Counted from the stretch's first letter, positions 49,669 to 59,228 are shown. The stretch: DNA of 64,000 bases from Sphingomonadales bacterium (GCA_028868535.1 JAGWUH010000003.1:80929-144928), one strand, 5' to 3'. The notes: generated by a model from the letters alone, not told the origin. Numbers and translations are program-made.

Positions 49669-51791
49669 GCCACTTTCTGCCCGTCGGGGTTGGAATGGGG
49701 GAGGTCCGCCGCGAGCGGCAGCCGGATGAGGAAGCGGGAGCCGAGGCCCTCGCGCGATTCGACCTCGAGGCGGCCGCCCATCGCCCGGACCAGCTCGCGC
49801 GCTTCGTAAGCGCCGATGCCGAAGCCGTTGGGCTTCGACGAGTCGAAGGGCTTGAACAGGCGGTTGCGGACGAATTCGGGCGTCATGCCGCGGCCCGAAT
49901 CGACCACCTCGATGGTGCAGGTGGCACGATCGTCGGCGATGGCGACGAACACCGGCGCGCTCGCCTCGCTGGCATCGACCGCGTTCTGGACGAGGTGGAC
50001 GAGCACCTGTTCGAGCGAATCGCGGTTGCCGGCGAGCGTGCAGGGACGGCGCTGGATGACGGTAACGGCATGGCGGCCGGCAAAGCGCGCGGCGACCTCG
50101 CCGGCGACGGCGCCCGGATCGACCGGGCCGAGCTTCTCCGCCGGGGCGCCATAGCGCGACAGGCGCGCCATCAGCGCGTTCAGCTTTTCCGCCGAATTGC
50201 GCAGCGTGACCAGCATGTCGGCCCGGAATGCGGGGTTTTCCGCGTGACGCTCGGCATTGCGGGCGAGCAGGGTGAACTGGCTGGCCAGGTTCTTGATGTC
50301 GTGCATGACGAAAGCGATGCGGCGGTGGAACTCGTCGAAGCGCGCGGCTTCGGTCAGCGCCTCCTGGCCGGCGGCCTCGGCGATGTAGCTGGCGAGCTGC
50401 TGGCCGACGATGCGCAGCAGGTCGAAATCCTCCCAGTCCAGCCGCCGCGCCTGGGGCGGGCGGGCGAGCACGACGACGCCGACCAGGCGTTCGAAGTGGA
50501 GCAGCGGCACCAGTGCCCAGGCGCACGGATCCTCGCGCAGCCAGGCCGGAATGATCGCGGTTTCGCCGGCGACGTCCTCGCCGGTGCGGACGCGGTCGAG
50601 ATCGACGATGAAGCCGCGAGACTGGAGGAAAGCGAGACCGGCCGCCGAAAGCGCCGGCGACGGGACATCGGGGGCGGTCCATTGCCAGGCGGCGGCGAGC
50701 GCGAGCTCGCCGTTCTCGTCCGGGGCCAGCAGCAGGCCGGAGGGGCTGTCGGTGATGTCGGCGACGGCCTGGATCACGCGCTGGTCGAGCGGCGGGGCAT
50801 CGGGGCCCTTGCGGCCGATCGTGCGGTTGAAGCGCATCCATTCGTCGCGATAATCGAAGCGGTGCTGGAACAGGTGCTTGGTCAGCGTCACGCGCAGCCA
50901 GCCGCGCACGCGCCGCGACGGCAGCGTGACCAGCGCGGTGGCGCTGGCGACGATCAGGAAGCCGAACTGCAGCCAGCGGGCATAATCGCCACCGCGGAAG
51001 GCCAGCCATTGCGAGATCGCGACCATCGCCACGAAGTAGCCGCCGATCAGCAGCAGCGAGAACGAGTGGAAGGTGACCGCGCGCGAGGGGCGCAGGCGCA
51101 GCTCCTCACGGCGGCGCGAGGCGCCGGCCAGCAGGATCGCCGGGAACGCACAGTCAACGAGGCCGTGCAGCGCCGCCAGCTCCGCCGGCCAGCGGCCGCT
51201 GAGGTAGGCGACGGTGAACAGGTTGAGCTCATACCCCCAGACGAGCGCCAGTGCCGACGCCGGCCAGCGCAGCACCGCGCGATAGGCCTGCGCGGCGCCG
51301 ACGTAGAGATTGTGGACCAGCACCAGCGAGCCGACGGCGACCAGCATCGTCAGCATCGTCGTGACGTGGAAGGCAACGCGGTCCTGCCAGTGCGCCATGA
51401 CCATGCCGGCGGCGGCCATGCGCTGTTCGGCGATCATCGCCAGCGGCAATGACAGCGCGGCGAAACCGAGCGCCACCAGCACCGGGCGCACCGGGGCGAA
51501 GCTGGTGTGGCGGCCGTCCGAGGCGAACAGGCGGTAGATCGCGAACAGGTAGGCGATGTCGCGCAGGGCCAGCGCGGCGGCGGAGGGCACCGTCGGCGCG
51601 CCGACGGCGACGACGGTGAGGCACCAGACCGTCGTCATCACCAGGCTGGCGACGAGCGCGTTGCCGGCCAGCCCGAAGCGCTCGCGCCGGTGGAACAGCC
51701 ACAGCGCCACGGCCAGCGCGGCGCAGGCCCCGCCGAAGTGGCTGAGGCTCGACACCGACTGCCAGAACGGGGAGTCGGCCGCGCCGTTCAT
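49665..51791 (-). CDS. prsK: PEP-CTERM system histidine kinase PrsK
   Basis: Membrane histidine kinase partnered with PrsR. The 708 residues begin with about 8-9 transmembrane helices (residues 15-300), followed by a GAF-like region and a kinase core: MHDIKNLASQFTLLARN (phosphoacceptor His in the HDIKN box), LEQVLVHLVQNAVDASEASAP (N-box), DSGRGMTPEFV and GFGIGAYEARELVRAMGG. The architecture matches the PrsK family. ATG at 51791 overlaps the sugar transferase stop by 4 nt, and the stop overlaps prsR by 4 nt, so the three are translationally coupled. Confidence 0.94.
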
Positions 51792-53173
51792 CGCGCGCCC
51801 TCGTTCCACAGCACCACGCGCAAGGTCTGCAGCAGGATCAGCAGGTCGATGAACGGGGTGTAGTTCTTGGCGTAGTAGAGATCGAATTCGAGCTTGTGGC
51901 GCGAATCCTCGATCGAGGCGCCGTAGGGATAGTTGATCTGCGCCCAGCCGGTGATGCCCGGCTTGACCATGTGGCGTTCGGCATAGAACGGCAGCTTTTC
52001 CTCGAGATCGGCGACGAACTCGGGCCGTTCCGGGCGGGGGCCGACGAAGCTCATCTCGCCCTTGAGCACGGACCAGGCCTGCGGCAGCTCGTCGACGCGG
52101 ATCTTGCGGATCAGACGGCCGATGCGGGTGACGCGCGGATCGTCCTTCTGCGCCCATTGCGCGCCGCCGGCTTCGGCGTCGGTGCGCATCGAGCGCAGCT
52201 TGATGAGATCGAAGGGCTGGCCGTAAAGGCCGACGCGGGTCTGGCGGAAGAACGCCGGACCGGGGCTGTCGAGCTTCACCAGCACCGCGAACAGGGCGAT
52301 CACCGGCGCGGTCAGGACCAGCAGCAGCAGGCTGGCAGCGATGTCGAACGCGCGCTTGATGACGCCGGAAATCGCGCGGCCCGAGGAAAAGCCGTCGGAG
52401 AAGATCAGCCAGGACGGGTTCACCGTGCCGAGGTCGACGCGGCCGGTCTCGCGCTCCCAGAAGCTCGACACGTCGTTGACGTGGACGCCGGCGGTCTTGA
52501 TCCGCAACAGGTCCTTCAGCGGCACGGCGTTGCGCCGTTCCTCCAGCGCCAGCACGACCTCGCTGACGCCGAGGTTCTCGACGAAGCGCTTGAGGTTGTG
52601 GATCGCGGTGCGGGCGATCGCCTCCTCGACCACCGGTTCCTTCTCGCCCATGCCGATGAAGCTGACGATGACGAAGCCCGATTCAGGCTGGTCGCCCAGT
52701 TCACGCAGGCGCTGCGCGCGCGGGCCGGCGCCGAGCACCAGCACGCGGCGGCGAAACGCCGAGGCGCCGAGGATGCCGCCGATCACCACGCGGTTGACCA
52801 GCAGCAGACCGATCGCCCCGCACATCGCCATGAACAGTGTCGCGCGCCAGAAGCTGTGGCCGCCGATCAGCGTATCGACCACCGCCAGCGCGATGATGCC
52901 GAGCGAGATCGCCACCAGCAGGCGCGCCGTGGCGAACCGGAGCGAACGCAGGCAATCCGGGCCATAGACCCCGACCGCCGCCATGGCGGTGAGCATGACC
53001 GTGGCAAACCCGGCGAGCGGCCAGATGCGGGTATCGAACTGGCCCAGGCCGACGCCCAGCTCGCCGGCGGTGACGCGCCAGGCGAGATCGCCGGCGGTGA
53101 TCAGCAGCGCCAGGTCCACCAACCCGAGCAGCAGCACGGCGTGCGGAATGTAGTGCTTGAACAGGCGGATCAT
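51788..53173 (-). CDS. Sugar transferase, PEP-CTERM/exopolysaccharide type (EpsB-like)
   Basis: Initiates assembly of exopolysaccharide repeat units by moving a sugar-1-phosphate to undecaprenyl phosphate. The 461 residues have about four or five N-terminal membrane helices, a CoA-binding-like domain (RRVLVLGAGPRAQRLRELG), and a catalytic bacterial sugar transferase domain with IKRAFDIAASLLLLV, KLRSMRTDAEAGGA, ELPQAWSVLKGEMSFVGPRPERPEFV and KPGITGWAQINYPYGAS. ATG at 53173; the longer reading is non-coding. No exosortase or PEP-CTERM gene lies in the window. Confidence 0.93.
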   Translation of the reverse strand: MIRLFKHYIPHAVLLLGLVDLALLITAGDLAWRVTAGELGVGLGQFDTRIWPLAGFATVMLTAMAAVGVYGPDCLRSLRFATARLLVAISLGIIALAVVDTLIGGHSFWRATLFMAMCGAIGLLLVNRVVIGGILGASAFRRRVLVLGAGPRAQRLRELGDQPESGFVIVSFIGMGEKEPVVEEAIARTAIHNLKRFVENLGVSEVVLALEERRNAVPLKDLLRIKTAGVHVNDVSSFWERETGRVDLGTVNPSWLIFSDGFSSGRAISGVIKRAFDIAASLLLLVLTAPVIALFAVLVKLDSPGPAFFRQTRVGLYGQPFDLIKLRSMRTDAEAGGAQWAQKDDPRVTRIGRLIRKIRVDELPQAWSVLKGEMSFVGPRPERPEFVADLEEKLPFYAERHMVKPGITGWAQINYPYGASIEDSRHKLEFDLYYAKNYTPFIDLLILLQTLRVVLWNEGAR

Positions 53174-53353
53174 GCGCGGGCGATCTTCCACTCGGCCCGG
53201 TACGGACCTTGCCCCCGGCTTAGGACAAAGGCGTAAAATGTCGGTAAATTTGACAGCAACCATGACCGGCGAGTGGCGGAAATGCGCGTGGTCGAATGGG
53301 TGCGGGTTCGCCGCTGTCAGGCAGGGCGACACATCGGCGGCACGGAAGCCGAT

Positions 53354-53521
53354 TCAGCCGCCGCCGGGGACGGCCGGGGTTTCCACGCTTTTCTCCGATT
53401 GCAGCCACATCGCCGTGCCCGTGGCCAGCGCTATGCCGAGCAGGATCCCCACCAGCCAGCGCAGGCCGTTTCCCGCAACGCGGGCGGGGCCAGGCGCCGG
53501 CGATTGTTCGTGATCGTGCAT
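53354..53521 (-). CDS. Small single-pass membrane protein (55 aa)
   Basis: A 55-residue protein too short for usual ORF calls: MHDHEQSPAPGPARVAGNGL, one membrane helix (about residues 21-40, RWLVGILLGIALATGTAMWL), then a short Pro/Gly tail. ATG with GGGGAA about 9 nt upstream. Its sequence is a coherent soluble-TM-soluble protein. The polar N-terminus with several His and Asp/Glu could bind metal, but this is speculation. Located between the sugar transferase and the DUF3501 gene, on the same strand as both. Confidence 0.55.
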   Translation of the reverse strand: MHDHEQSPAPGPARVAGNGLRWLVGILLGIALATGTAMWLQSEKSVETPAVPGGG

Positions 53522-53582
53522 GGACGCGCTTCCCCTGCCCTGCCTGCCGGGGAAACGCCGGATGCGGCGCCGTGGTTCCCGG

Positions 53583-54179
53583 TCAGAAGCACTCGCGCGC
53601 GAGGAAGGCGCGGGTATCGGCGCTGATCACCGCGGCGTGGCCGTAGTGCGGGTGGTCGATCACCGCCATCACCGGCCCCTCGCCGGACTGCCAGGCGGCA
53701 ACCGCCGGGGCGGGAAAATCGAAGTGGAAGAAGTGGACCGCGCTGGCCTTGCCGTCGCTTTCGCGGGTGCGCTCGACGTCGCCCTCGGGGCGGGCCTTGA
53801 CGACGTGGCCGCCGACGTGGAGCGAGACGTGGTCCTCCACCCCGCCGAGCGTGCGCAGGATGGCATCGCGGCGGACCGGATCGGGGATCTCGAAGAACAG
53901 CGTCGCGGTCAATTCGGCGCCTTTCGGCACCATCGGGTCATAGGCGTGGATCTCGTCGGCGATCTGGGCTTCGCCGCCGTTTTCGATGCGGAGCATTTCC
54001 TGGATCTGCAACCACATCGAATCCCAGGATTCGAAGGTCAGCGTGGCGTGCGGGCCGACCGCGATCTGCGTGAGCTTCTTGCGCAGGATCGCTTCCTGCT
54101 TCTTGTCGGCACGGATCAGCTCGTACTGGTCGAGCGGCAGGATATCGGCGGCGGTGATGGTGCGGTCGCTGCGGGGCAT
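53583..54179 (-). CDS. DUF3501-family protein
   Basis: A 198-residue soluble protein of the DUF3501 family: ADILPLDQYELIRADKKQEAILRKKLTQIAVGPHATLTFESWDSMWLQIQEMLRIENGG, then ELTATLFFEIPDPVRRDAILRTLGGVEDHVSLHVGGH. No catalytic motif is known. It sits directly after the Fe-S oxidoreductase (10 nt) and behind rubrerythrin, an arrangement repeated across proteobacteria, so it likely shares a role in an oxygen- or peroxide-related redox reaction. ATG start. Confidence 0.88.
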   Translation of the reverse strand: MPRSDRTITAADILPLDQYELIRADKKQEAILRKKLTQIAVGPHATLTFESWDSMWLQIQEMLRIENGGEAQIADEIHAYDPMVPKGAELTATLFFEIPDPVRRDAILRTLGGVEDHVSLHVGGHVVKARPEGDVERTRESDGKASAVHFFHFDFPAPAVAAWQSGEGPVMAVIDHPHYGHAAVISADTRAFLARECF

Positions 54180-54189
54180 GTCGTTTACC

Positions 54190-55515
54190 TCAAAGATTGT
54201 AGGCCCGGGCCAGCACCTCGATCGGGTGGCCGATGCGGGCCGGGGGTTCGCCGCCGTTGGCCGCGATCACCTGGCGCAGGTGCGGACCGGCGAGCGGGCA
54301 TTCGCTGACGATCACGTCGGGATCGCCCTTGACGAGGTTGCGCGCGGCAGGCTTGCCGACCTTGACGGCGCGGTCGAAGTTCTGCGTGAAGATGCCCCAC
54401 TTTCCGCCGTGGCCCGAGCAGCGCTCGGTCAGCTGCGGTTTGGCCTCGGGGATCAGGCGCAGCATCTCCATGGCCTTTGGCCCCATGTTCTGGGCGCGGG
54501 CGTGGCAGGCGAAGTGGACGGCGATGGTGCTGGCCATCGGGTCGATCGGGGCGAGGCCGGTGTCCTTCGCCAGCCGCACGACGTATTCGGAAACGTCGAA
54601 GGTGTGGCGGGCAAGCGTCTGCACCGCTTCGTTTTCCGGCTCGATCAGCGGCCATTCGAACTTCAGCATCAGCGCGCAGGAGGTCGTCAGCGGAACGATG
54701 TCCCAGCCGGCCTCGATCAGCGGGACGAAATGCGCGGAAATGCGCTGGGCGGCGGAGGCGACGGCCTTGAGGTCGCCATTCTCGAACTTGGGCATGCCGC
54801 AGCAATCGGGATGTTCGATGCGTACCTGCAGGCCCTGGTGGGCCAGAACCTTCGCGGTGGCGAGGCCGGGCGTGCCGTCGTTGAACTCGTCATGGCAGCC
54901 CGCATAGATCGCCACCTTGCGGCCGAAGGCCGGGCCGTCCGGGTTGGGCGGGGGGACGAGCGCGGGCGCCTGCCGGGTCAGCGGCACGTCCATGAACGGC
55001 GGCAGGTGGGCGCGGCGGTCGATGCCGGCGACCTTCTCGGCGATGCCGCGGGTGAGGCCGTTCCCGGGCCTGGTCGCCCAGTTGGCGAAGCCTGCGGCGA
55101 GCGTGCCGAGGCGGCCGTTGCGGTCCATCTCGGCGAGCTGGCTGTCGACCAGCGAGGTCTGGCCCTTGCGATGCTGGACCGCGCGGTGGCGGAGCATGAG
55201 ATGCGGGAAATCGAGATCGAATGCGTGCGGGGGAACGTACGGGCACTTGGTCATGAAGCACATGTCGCACAGGGTGCAGGCGTCGACGACGGCCTTGAGC
55301 TGCGCGGGGCTGAGATCGTCCACCTCCTCGTTCGGCGATTCGTCGACCGCGTCGAACAGGATCGGGAAGCTATCGCACAAATTGAAGCAGCGGCGGCAGC
55401 CGTGGCAGATGTCATAGACGCGGCGCAGCTCGGCCTCGAGCGCGGCCTCGTCGTACCAGGCTTCGTCCTGCCACGGGATGACGTGGCGGGTGGGTGCCTC
55501 GAGACTGCCTTCCAT
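54190..55515 (-). CDS. Heterodisulfide reductase-related Fe-S oxidoreductase (GlpC-like)
   Basis: A 441-residue iron-sulfur protein. The N-terminal ferredoxin-like part holds two CxxCxxCxxxC clusters: [17 protein letters not shown] (near residue 35) and [18 protein letters not shown] (near residue 75). The C-terminal half has two CCG-type modules, [12 protein letters not shown] and [11 protein letters not shown], of the heterodisulfide reductase subunit B and GlpC family. ATG at 55515. It follows rubrerythrin (138 nt gap with an inverted repeat) and precedes DUF3501 by 10 nt. Probable electron-transfer partner of rubrerythrin, by neighbourhood. Confidence 0.88.
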   Translation of the reverse strand: MEGSLEAPTRHVIPWQDEAWYDEAALEAELRRVYDICHGCRRCFNLCDSFPILFDAVDESPNEEVDDLSPAQLKAVVDACTLCDMCFMTKCPYVPPHAFDLDFPHLMLRHRAVQHRKGQTSLVDSQLAEMDRNGRLGTLAAGFANWATRPGNGLTRGIAEKVAGIDRRAHLPPFMDVPLTRQAPALVPPPNPDGPAFGRKVAIYAGCHDEFNDGTPGLATAKVLAHQGLQVRIEHPDCCGMPKFENGDLKAVASAAQRISAHFVPLIEAGWDIVPLTTSCALMLKFEWPLIEPENEAVQTLARHTFDVSEYVVRLAKDTGLAPIDPMASTIAVHFACHARAQNMGPKAMEMLRLIPEAKPQLTERCSGHGGKWGIFTQNFDRAVKVGKPAARNLVKGDPDVIVSECPLAGPHLRQVIAANGGEPPARIGHPIEVLARAYNL

Positions 55516-55563
55516 GTGCTTCCCCCGAAATGACCGCCGCGGACGGGGCGGCGCCTGAAACGA

Positions 55564-55598
55564 CTGGTCCGGAGCCCCGCGAGGACGCCCCGGACCAG
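55564..55598 (-). terminator. Inverted repeat between rubrerythrin and Fe-S genes
   Basis: Perfect 9-bp inverted repeat (CTGGTCCGG / CCGGACCAG, 17-nt loop). On the minus strand TCGTTT follows. It may attenuate transcription or stabilise the rubrerythrin mRNA end, giving more rubrerythrin than Fe-S protein. Confidence 0.4.
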
Positions 55599-55653
55599 GT
55601 TGTGGCGGGCGGCGGCGGCGTAGGGGCCGCGCGCCTGCCCGCAGTCCCGGCGC

Positions 55654-56073
55654 TTACGCGCCGAGGGTGTCGAGCGTCTTCTGGAACTTGCCGGCGTGGC
55701 TCTTCTCGGCCTTGGCGAGGGTCTCGAACCAATCGGCGATCTCGTCGAAGCCTTCCTCGCGGGCGGTCTTGGCCATGCCCGGGTACATGTCGGTGTACTC
55801 GTGCGTTTCGCCGGCGATCGAGGCCTTGAGGTTCGAGGCGGTGTCGCCGATCGGCAGACCGGTGGCGGGATCGCCCGAGGCTTCGAGGTATTCGAGGTGG
55901 CCGTGGGCGTGGCCGGTCTCACCCTCGGCGGTTGAGCGGAACACGGCGGCGACGTCGTTGTAGCCCTCGATGTCGGCCTTCTGGGCGAAGTAGAGGTAAC
56001 GGCGGTTGGCCTGGCTCTCGCCGGCGAACGCGGCCTTGAGGTTACCCTCGGTCTGTGATCCCTTCAGTTCCAT
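55654..56073 (-). CDS. Rubrerythrin-family diiron protein (ferritin-like domain only)
   Basis: A 139-residue four-helix protein with the diiron site of rubrerythrin: [45 protein letters not shown] (EExxH-like, here ExxHxxH), [15 protein letters not shown] and [11 protein letters not shown]. The C-terminal rubredoxin-like FeS4 domain of classical rubrerythrin (about 40 residues) is absent; this is the shorter type. Predicted peroxide reductase or oxygen-sensing protein. ATG at 56073. It heads the operon with the Fe-S and DUF3501 genes. Confidence 0.92.
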   Translation of the reverse strand: MELKGSQTEGNLKAAFAGESQANRRYLYFAQKADIEGYNDVAAVFRSTAEGETGHAHGHLEYLEASGDPATGLPIGDTASNLKASIAGETHEYTDMYPGMAKTAREEGFDEIADWFETLAKAEKSHAGKFQKTLDTLGA

Positions 56074-56238
56074 GGTCGGCTCCTCTGTGTTGCGAATGGA
56101 CCGCGCGTTCATGCGCGCCCGGGAGCCTTGATGCCATGTGGATTTTCCCCGAGTGGTGATCGGGTTTTTCGATCAATGAGACGCGAATGGTTCGCAAATG
56201 CGATGGACGCGCCGGCGTGACCCGGCGCGTCCGAAGCG

Positions 56239-56430
56239 TCACGCCGACTGGCCGCGCTGGCCGGATTGCTGTTCGGCCTGCCGGAGTTCGGCGGCTTCGT
56301 CGCTGTCGAGGGCGTCGGCGGCCTCGCGGGCCTTGCGGTCGACCTTTTCCGCGTCCTTCGCGAACGCGGCCTGTTCCTTGTCGAACTGTTCGGTGCCTTC
56401 GTAGCTGCCTTCACCGATGCGGTCGGTCAT
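56239..56430 (-). CDS. Small acidic hydrophilic protein (63 aa)
   Basis: A 63-residue highly charged protein, MTDRIGEGSYEGTEQFDKEQAAFAKDAEKVDRKAREAADAL..., ending in a Gln/Ala/Glu-rich tail. The low-complexity, charged, helical composition fits small stress-associated proteins found widely in sphingomonads. ATG with AAGGAGCAGG upstream. It lies between rubrerythrin and the P450 cassette, which are all on the same strand. Function unknown. Confidence 0.65.
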   Translation of the reverse strand: MTDRIGEGSYEGTEQFDKEQAAFAKDAEKVDRKAREAADALDSDEAAELRQAEQQSGQRGQSA

Positions 56431-56492
56431 GGTCCTGCTCCTTGCTGGTGTGCAGGGAGAAAGCCGCAAGCGGAGGGTTGTTCCCCCCGGCC

Positions 56493-56867
56493 TCAGCCCA
56501 TGCCCAGCGCGCGAACGGTGTCCATGTCGTAGTAATCGCGGAACAGGACGATCCGGCCGCCGACGACGCGGGTGAGGTTCATGACCGGCAGCGGCATGTG
56601 CCGATCGCCGGCGACATGGTCGTCGAGACGTTCGTTGTACACCCATTCGCCGTCGACCGCGATGTTTCGTATCTCGACCTCGATCCGGGTGATGTGCGCG
56701 AACACCATGTCCAGCCAGGTGCGAATGGCGGCGCGGCCCTGCATCGGCGACCTGGCGGGAACGTTGTCATAGACACCGTCCTCGGCGAAGCACGCCACCA
56801 TTCCGTCCGCATCGCGGGTGGACCAGAGCGACAGGAAGCGACGGACGAGGGCTTCGGCGTCGTTCAT
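56493..56867 (-). CDS. Limonene-1,2-epoxide hydrolase-like protein
   Basis: A 124-residue NTF2-fold protein that keeps the catalytic set of limonene-1,2-epoxide hydrolase: Tyr33 and Asn35 (DGVYDN), Arg80 and Asp82 (NERLDDH), and Asp111 (FRDYYD). These correspond to Y53, N55, R99, D101 and D132 of the family prototype. The upstream P450 gene overlaps by 4 nt, so epoxidation followed by epoxide opening is a plausible sequence of reactions. The residue match is by eye. ATG at 56867. Confidence 0.78.
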   Translation of the reverse strand: MNDAEALVRRFLSLWSTRDADGMVACFAEDGVYDNVPARSPMQGRAAIRTWLDMVFAHITRIEVEIRNIAVDGEWVYNERLDDHVAGDRHMPLPVMNLTRVVGGRIVLFRDYYDMDTVRALGMG

Positions 56868-58081
56868 CCGAGCACCAGCGGCAGGTAATCGAAGCCGAAC
56901 GTCCGGCCGGTGTGGTAGCGCGGGGTTTCGCCGGGCTTGAGCGAGATGCTCGGGAAGGTGGCGAGGAACTCCTCGAGGACGATGCGCAGCTCGCGCTTGG
57001 CAAGGTGGAGCCCCACGCAATTGTGGGTGCCGGTGCCGAACGTGATGTGGCGCGGCTTGCGGTCGATGTCGACGAGGTGCGGGTCGGCGTGGACGGCGGG
57101 ATCGCGGTTGGCGAGCATGATTGGCAGGTTGACCTCGTCACCCTGCTTCATCGGCACGCCGTGGAAGGTGAAGTCCTTCGCCACCGAACGGTGCGTGACG
57201 ACGACCGAGAAGGCGCGGCAGAACTCCTCGATCGCCTGCGGGATCGCCGCGGGATCGGCGCGGAGGCGGGATTGCAACTGCGGGTGGGTGGCAAGGTGGT
57301 GGAGAATCCAGCCGACCGTCGAGTAGACGGTGTCAAGACCGCCGACGTAGAGCACGTAGAACATGCCCATCAGCTCGTAGTAGTCGATCGGGCGGCCGTC
57401 GATTTCAGCGGTCACCATCGCGCGAAGCAGGGCGTTGGTGGGGTTGGCCTGCTGGGCGGCCATGTGCTGCTTGAGATAGGCGTAAATGGCACGCGCGGCG
57501 GCGACGCGCTGCATCGGGTCCGTCGCGCGCATCAGGTCGTTCTGCCAGGCGATGAAATCGCCCAGCCGGTCACGCGGCATCCCCATCAGGTCGAGGAAGA
57601 CATAACTGGGGAACGGCACCGCGAAGTCATCGACGAACTCGCATTCGCCGCGGCCGGCGAACTGTGCGATCAGTTCGCGCGCGCACTGGCGGACGGGCGC
57701 GTCGAAATCCTTGACCGCCGCGGGTGTGAAGAACGGGTTGAGCACGCGTCGGAAGGCATGGTGGCGGGGCGGGTCGATCTCGATCGGGTTGAGGCGCACC
57801 GGTTCGCCCAGCAAGTCGGCGACCATGCCGCTGCGTTGCGAGGAGAAATGCTCCCAGTCGATGAAGGCCTCGGCGATGACGTCGTGGCGGGTGAGCACCC
57901 AGCCGGGGCGGCCGAAGCTGGCGTCGGTCATCCAGATCACCGGCGGTTCGTCGTGCAGGGCGGCGACCGCCCTCCAGGGATCGTCTCCGGCGGCGGTAAG
58001 CCTGTCGAAGCTGGCATCGCGCACCAGCTCGCGCGGGACGCTGGCAGGAACCGGTTCGACCGTGGCGAAGGAGGCACTCAT
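56864..58081 (-). CDS. Cytochrome P450
   Basis: Soluble bacterial P450, 405 residues. The heme-thiolate motif FGTGTHNCVG has Cys355; the I-helix oxygen-activation motif is GGLDT (residues 247-251); the ExxR motif is E286-x-x-R289. Class-typical PPRHHAFRRVLNPFFTPAAV is present. No ferredoxin or ferredoxin reductase gene is adjacent. The start (58081) overlaps the winged-helix gene by 4 nt, and the stop overlaps the epoxide-hydrolase-like gene by 4 nt. Substrate unknown; the neighbour suggests an epoxidation. ATG start. Confidence 0.95.
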   Translation of the reverse strand: MSASFATVEPVPASVPRELVRDASFDRLTAAGDDPWRAVAALHDEPPVIWMTDASFGRPGWVLTRHDVIAEAFIDWEHFSSQRSGMVADLLGEPVRLNPIEIDPPRHHAFRRVLNPFFTPAAVKDFDAPVRQCARELIAQFAGRGECEFVDDFAVPFPSYVFLDLMGMPRDRLGDFIAWQNDLMRATDPMQRVAAARAIYAYLKQHMAAQQANPTNALLRAMVTAEIDGRPIDYYELMGMFYVLYVGGLDTVYSTVGWILHHLATHPQLQSRLRADPAAIPQAIEEFCRAFSVVVTHRSVAKDFTFHGVPMKQGDEVNLPIMLANRDPAVHADPHLVDIDRKPRHITFGTGTHNCVGLHLAKRELRIVLEEFLATFPSISLKPGETPRYHTGRTFGFDYLPLVLG

Positions 58082-58437
58082 GCGGGGAGACCTTTCATGG
58101 GGCGCGTTGCGGCGGCGCGGGCTTCCGCCAGGACCTGGGCAAGTTCGTCGAGGTAGGTGGCGAAGGCGGCGCGGCCGGCTTCGGTGAGAAGGACGCGGGT
58201 CTGCGGCCGGCGCGATCCGCCGGTTCGCGCGACCTGCCTGCTCAGGGCGACGTGGCCGGCCTCCTCGAGCACCTGCAGGTGGCGGTTGAGGTTGCCGTCG
58301 GTGACCCCGCAAAGCTGCTTGAGCTCGGTGAAGCTCAGGCCGTCGGCGCGGCCGGCGAGCGAGGTCATGATGCCGAGGCGGGCGCGTTCGTGGAACACGC
58401 GGTCGAGCCCGGGATAGGCGAAGGGAGAGCTGGTCAT
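58078..58437 (-). CDS. Winged helix-turn-helix transcriptional regulator
   Basis: A 119-residue MarR/ArsR-type regulator. The DNA-binding core is MTSLAGRADGLSFTELKQLCGVTDGNLNRHLQVLEEAGHVALSRQVARTGGSRRPQTRVLLTEAGRAAF, with a helix-turn-helix (TELKQLCGVTDGNLNRHLQVLEEAG) and wing. No signal-binding motif is visible. ATG at 58437 overlaps the membrane-protein stop by 4 nt, and its stop overlaps the P450 start by 4 nt. Probable local regulator of this operon. Confidence 0.88.
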   Translation of the reverse strand: MTSSPFAYPGLDRVFHERARLGIMTSLAGRADGLSFTELKQLCGVTDGNLNRHLQVLEEAGHVALSRQVARTGGSRRPQTRVLLTEAGRAAFATYLDELAQVLAEARAAATRPMKGLPA

Positions 58438-59048
58438 GTCGGGGTCCTTGCGTCACGCTCGGCGTGGTGGAGCAGGCAGGCGATGAACAGGTGGCCGATC
58501 CCGATGGCAGCGGCCATCGCGAGCGGCGGGGTCTGGCCGGTGCGCCCGCCCATGACGAGCAGCGCAATGCCGGCGCCGAGATACCAGACGCCGGCCCAGA
58601 CGATGGCGTCGGGCATCATCGGCTTCCACGAGAAGCAGACCAGGCCGACCAGCATCAGCCACAGCGCCGGGGCCAGCCACAGCGCGGCGGGGGCATAGGC
58701 GACGAGCGCGATCGCGGTGGCGGCGCCGGTGACGGTGAACGGCAACATGCCCTTGAGCACGGCCCGGGCCATGTCGAGCGCCAGCGCACCGTGGCGACCA
58801 CGGGCGCGGACCAGGGCCTCCACCGTCAGCGAGACCGAGGCCGCCAGCATCAGCGTCCCCCACGCCAGGACCTGGGCGGCCAGGGTGGGCGCGATGGCGG
58901 GGCGCACAGCGAGGACGACGCCCAGCACCACGGCGATCATGCCGATCACGCCGAGCGATTCGGGCGAGTAGCCGCGGAACTGCGAGGACTCGGCAAGCCG
59001 CGAGCGAATCCCGGCTATTTCAGCAATGGCGCGTTCGACATCCTGCAC
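58434..59048 (-). CDS. Hypothetical membrane protein (first gene of the P450 operon)
   Basis: A 204-residue membrane protein. A short polar N-terminus is followed by six or so hydrophobic helices: residues 35-52, 58-78, 93-115, 119-139, 147-165 and 170-190. No recognised domain. GTG start at 59048 with GGAG 6 nt upstream; the longer ATG reading is unlikely as it lacks a ribosome binding site and adds a low-complexity stretch. It overlaps the regulator by 4 nt. Membrane protein plus winged-helix regulator is a recurring pair in sphingomonads, so it may sense a signal for the P450 genes. Confidence 0.7.
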   Translation of the reverse strand: MQDVERAIAEIAGIRSRLAESSQFRGYSPESLGVIGMIAVVLGVVLAVRPAIAPTLAAQVLAWGTLMLAASVSLTVEALVRARGRHGALALDMARAVLKGMLPFTVTGAATAIALVAYAPAALWLAPALWLMLVGLVCFSWKPMMPDAIVWAGVWYLGAGIALLVMGGRTGQTPPLAMAAAIGIGHLFIACLLHHAERDARTPT

Positions 59049-59144
59049 GTTCGGCTCCCGCCTTACTTTGCAAGACAAAGTACAGGCACGGCCGGGCAGG
59101 TCAAGGCCCGTGTGGCGACGCGAGGAACACGGCCGCGGGCGCGA

Positions 59145-59228
59145 TGGTGCCCCTGGCCCGACTCGAACGGGCACGTCTTGCGACAACCGATTTTGAGTCG
59201 GTCGCGTCTACCATTCCGCCACAGGGGC
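59145..59228 (-). tRNA. tRNA-Leu (anticodon CAA)
   Basis: Class II tRNA with long variable arm and encoded CCA (59145-59147). Acceptor GCCCCTG / CAGGGGC, anticodon stem ACCGA / TCGGT around loop CTCAAAA (anticodon CAA), T loop GTTCGAGTC. Reads TTG codons, a rare Leu codon in this GC-rich genome. Confidence 0.96.

Noticed and set aside
56431..56492. GGAAC with CTTT about 16 nt downstream before the small acidic protein gene, possible EcfG promoter
   Set aside because: The -10 element does not match CGTT.
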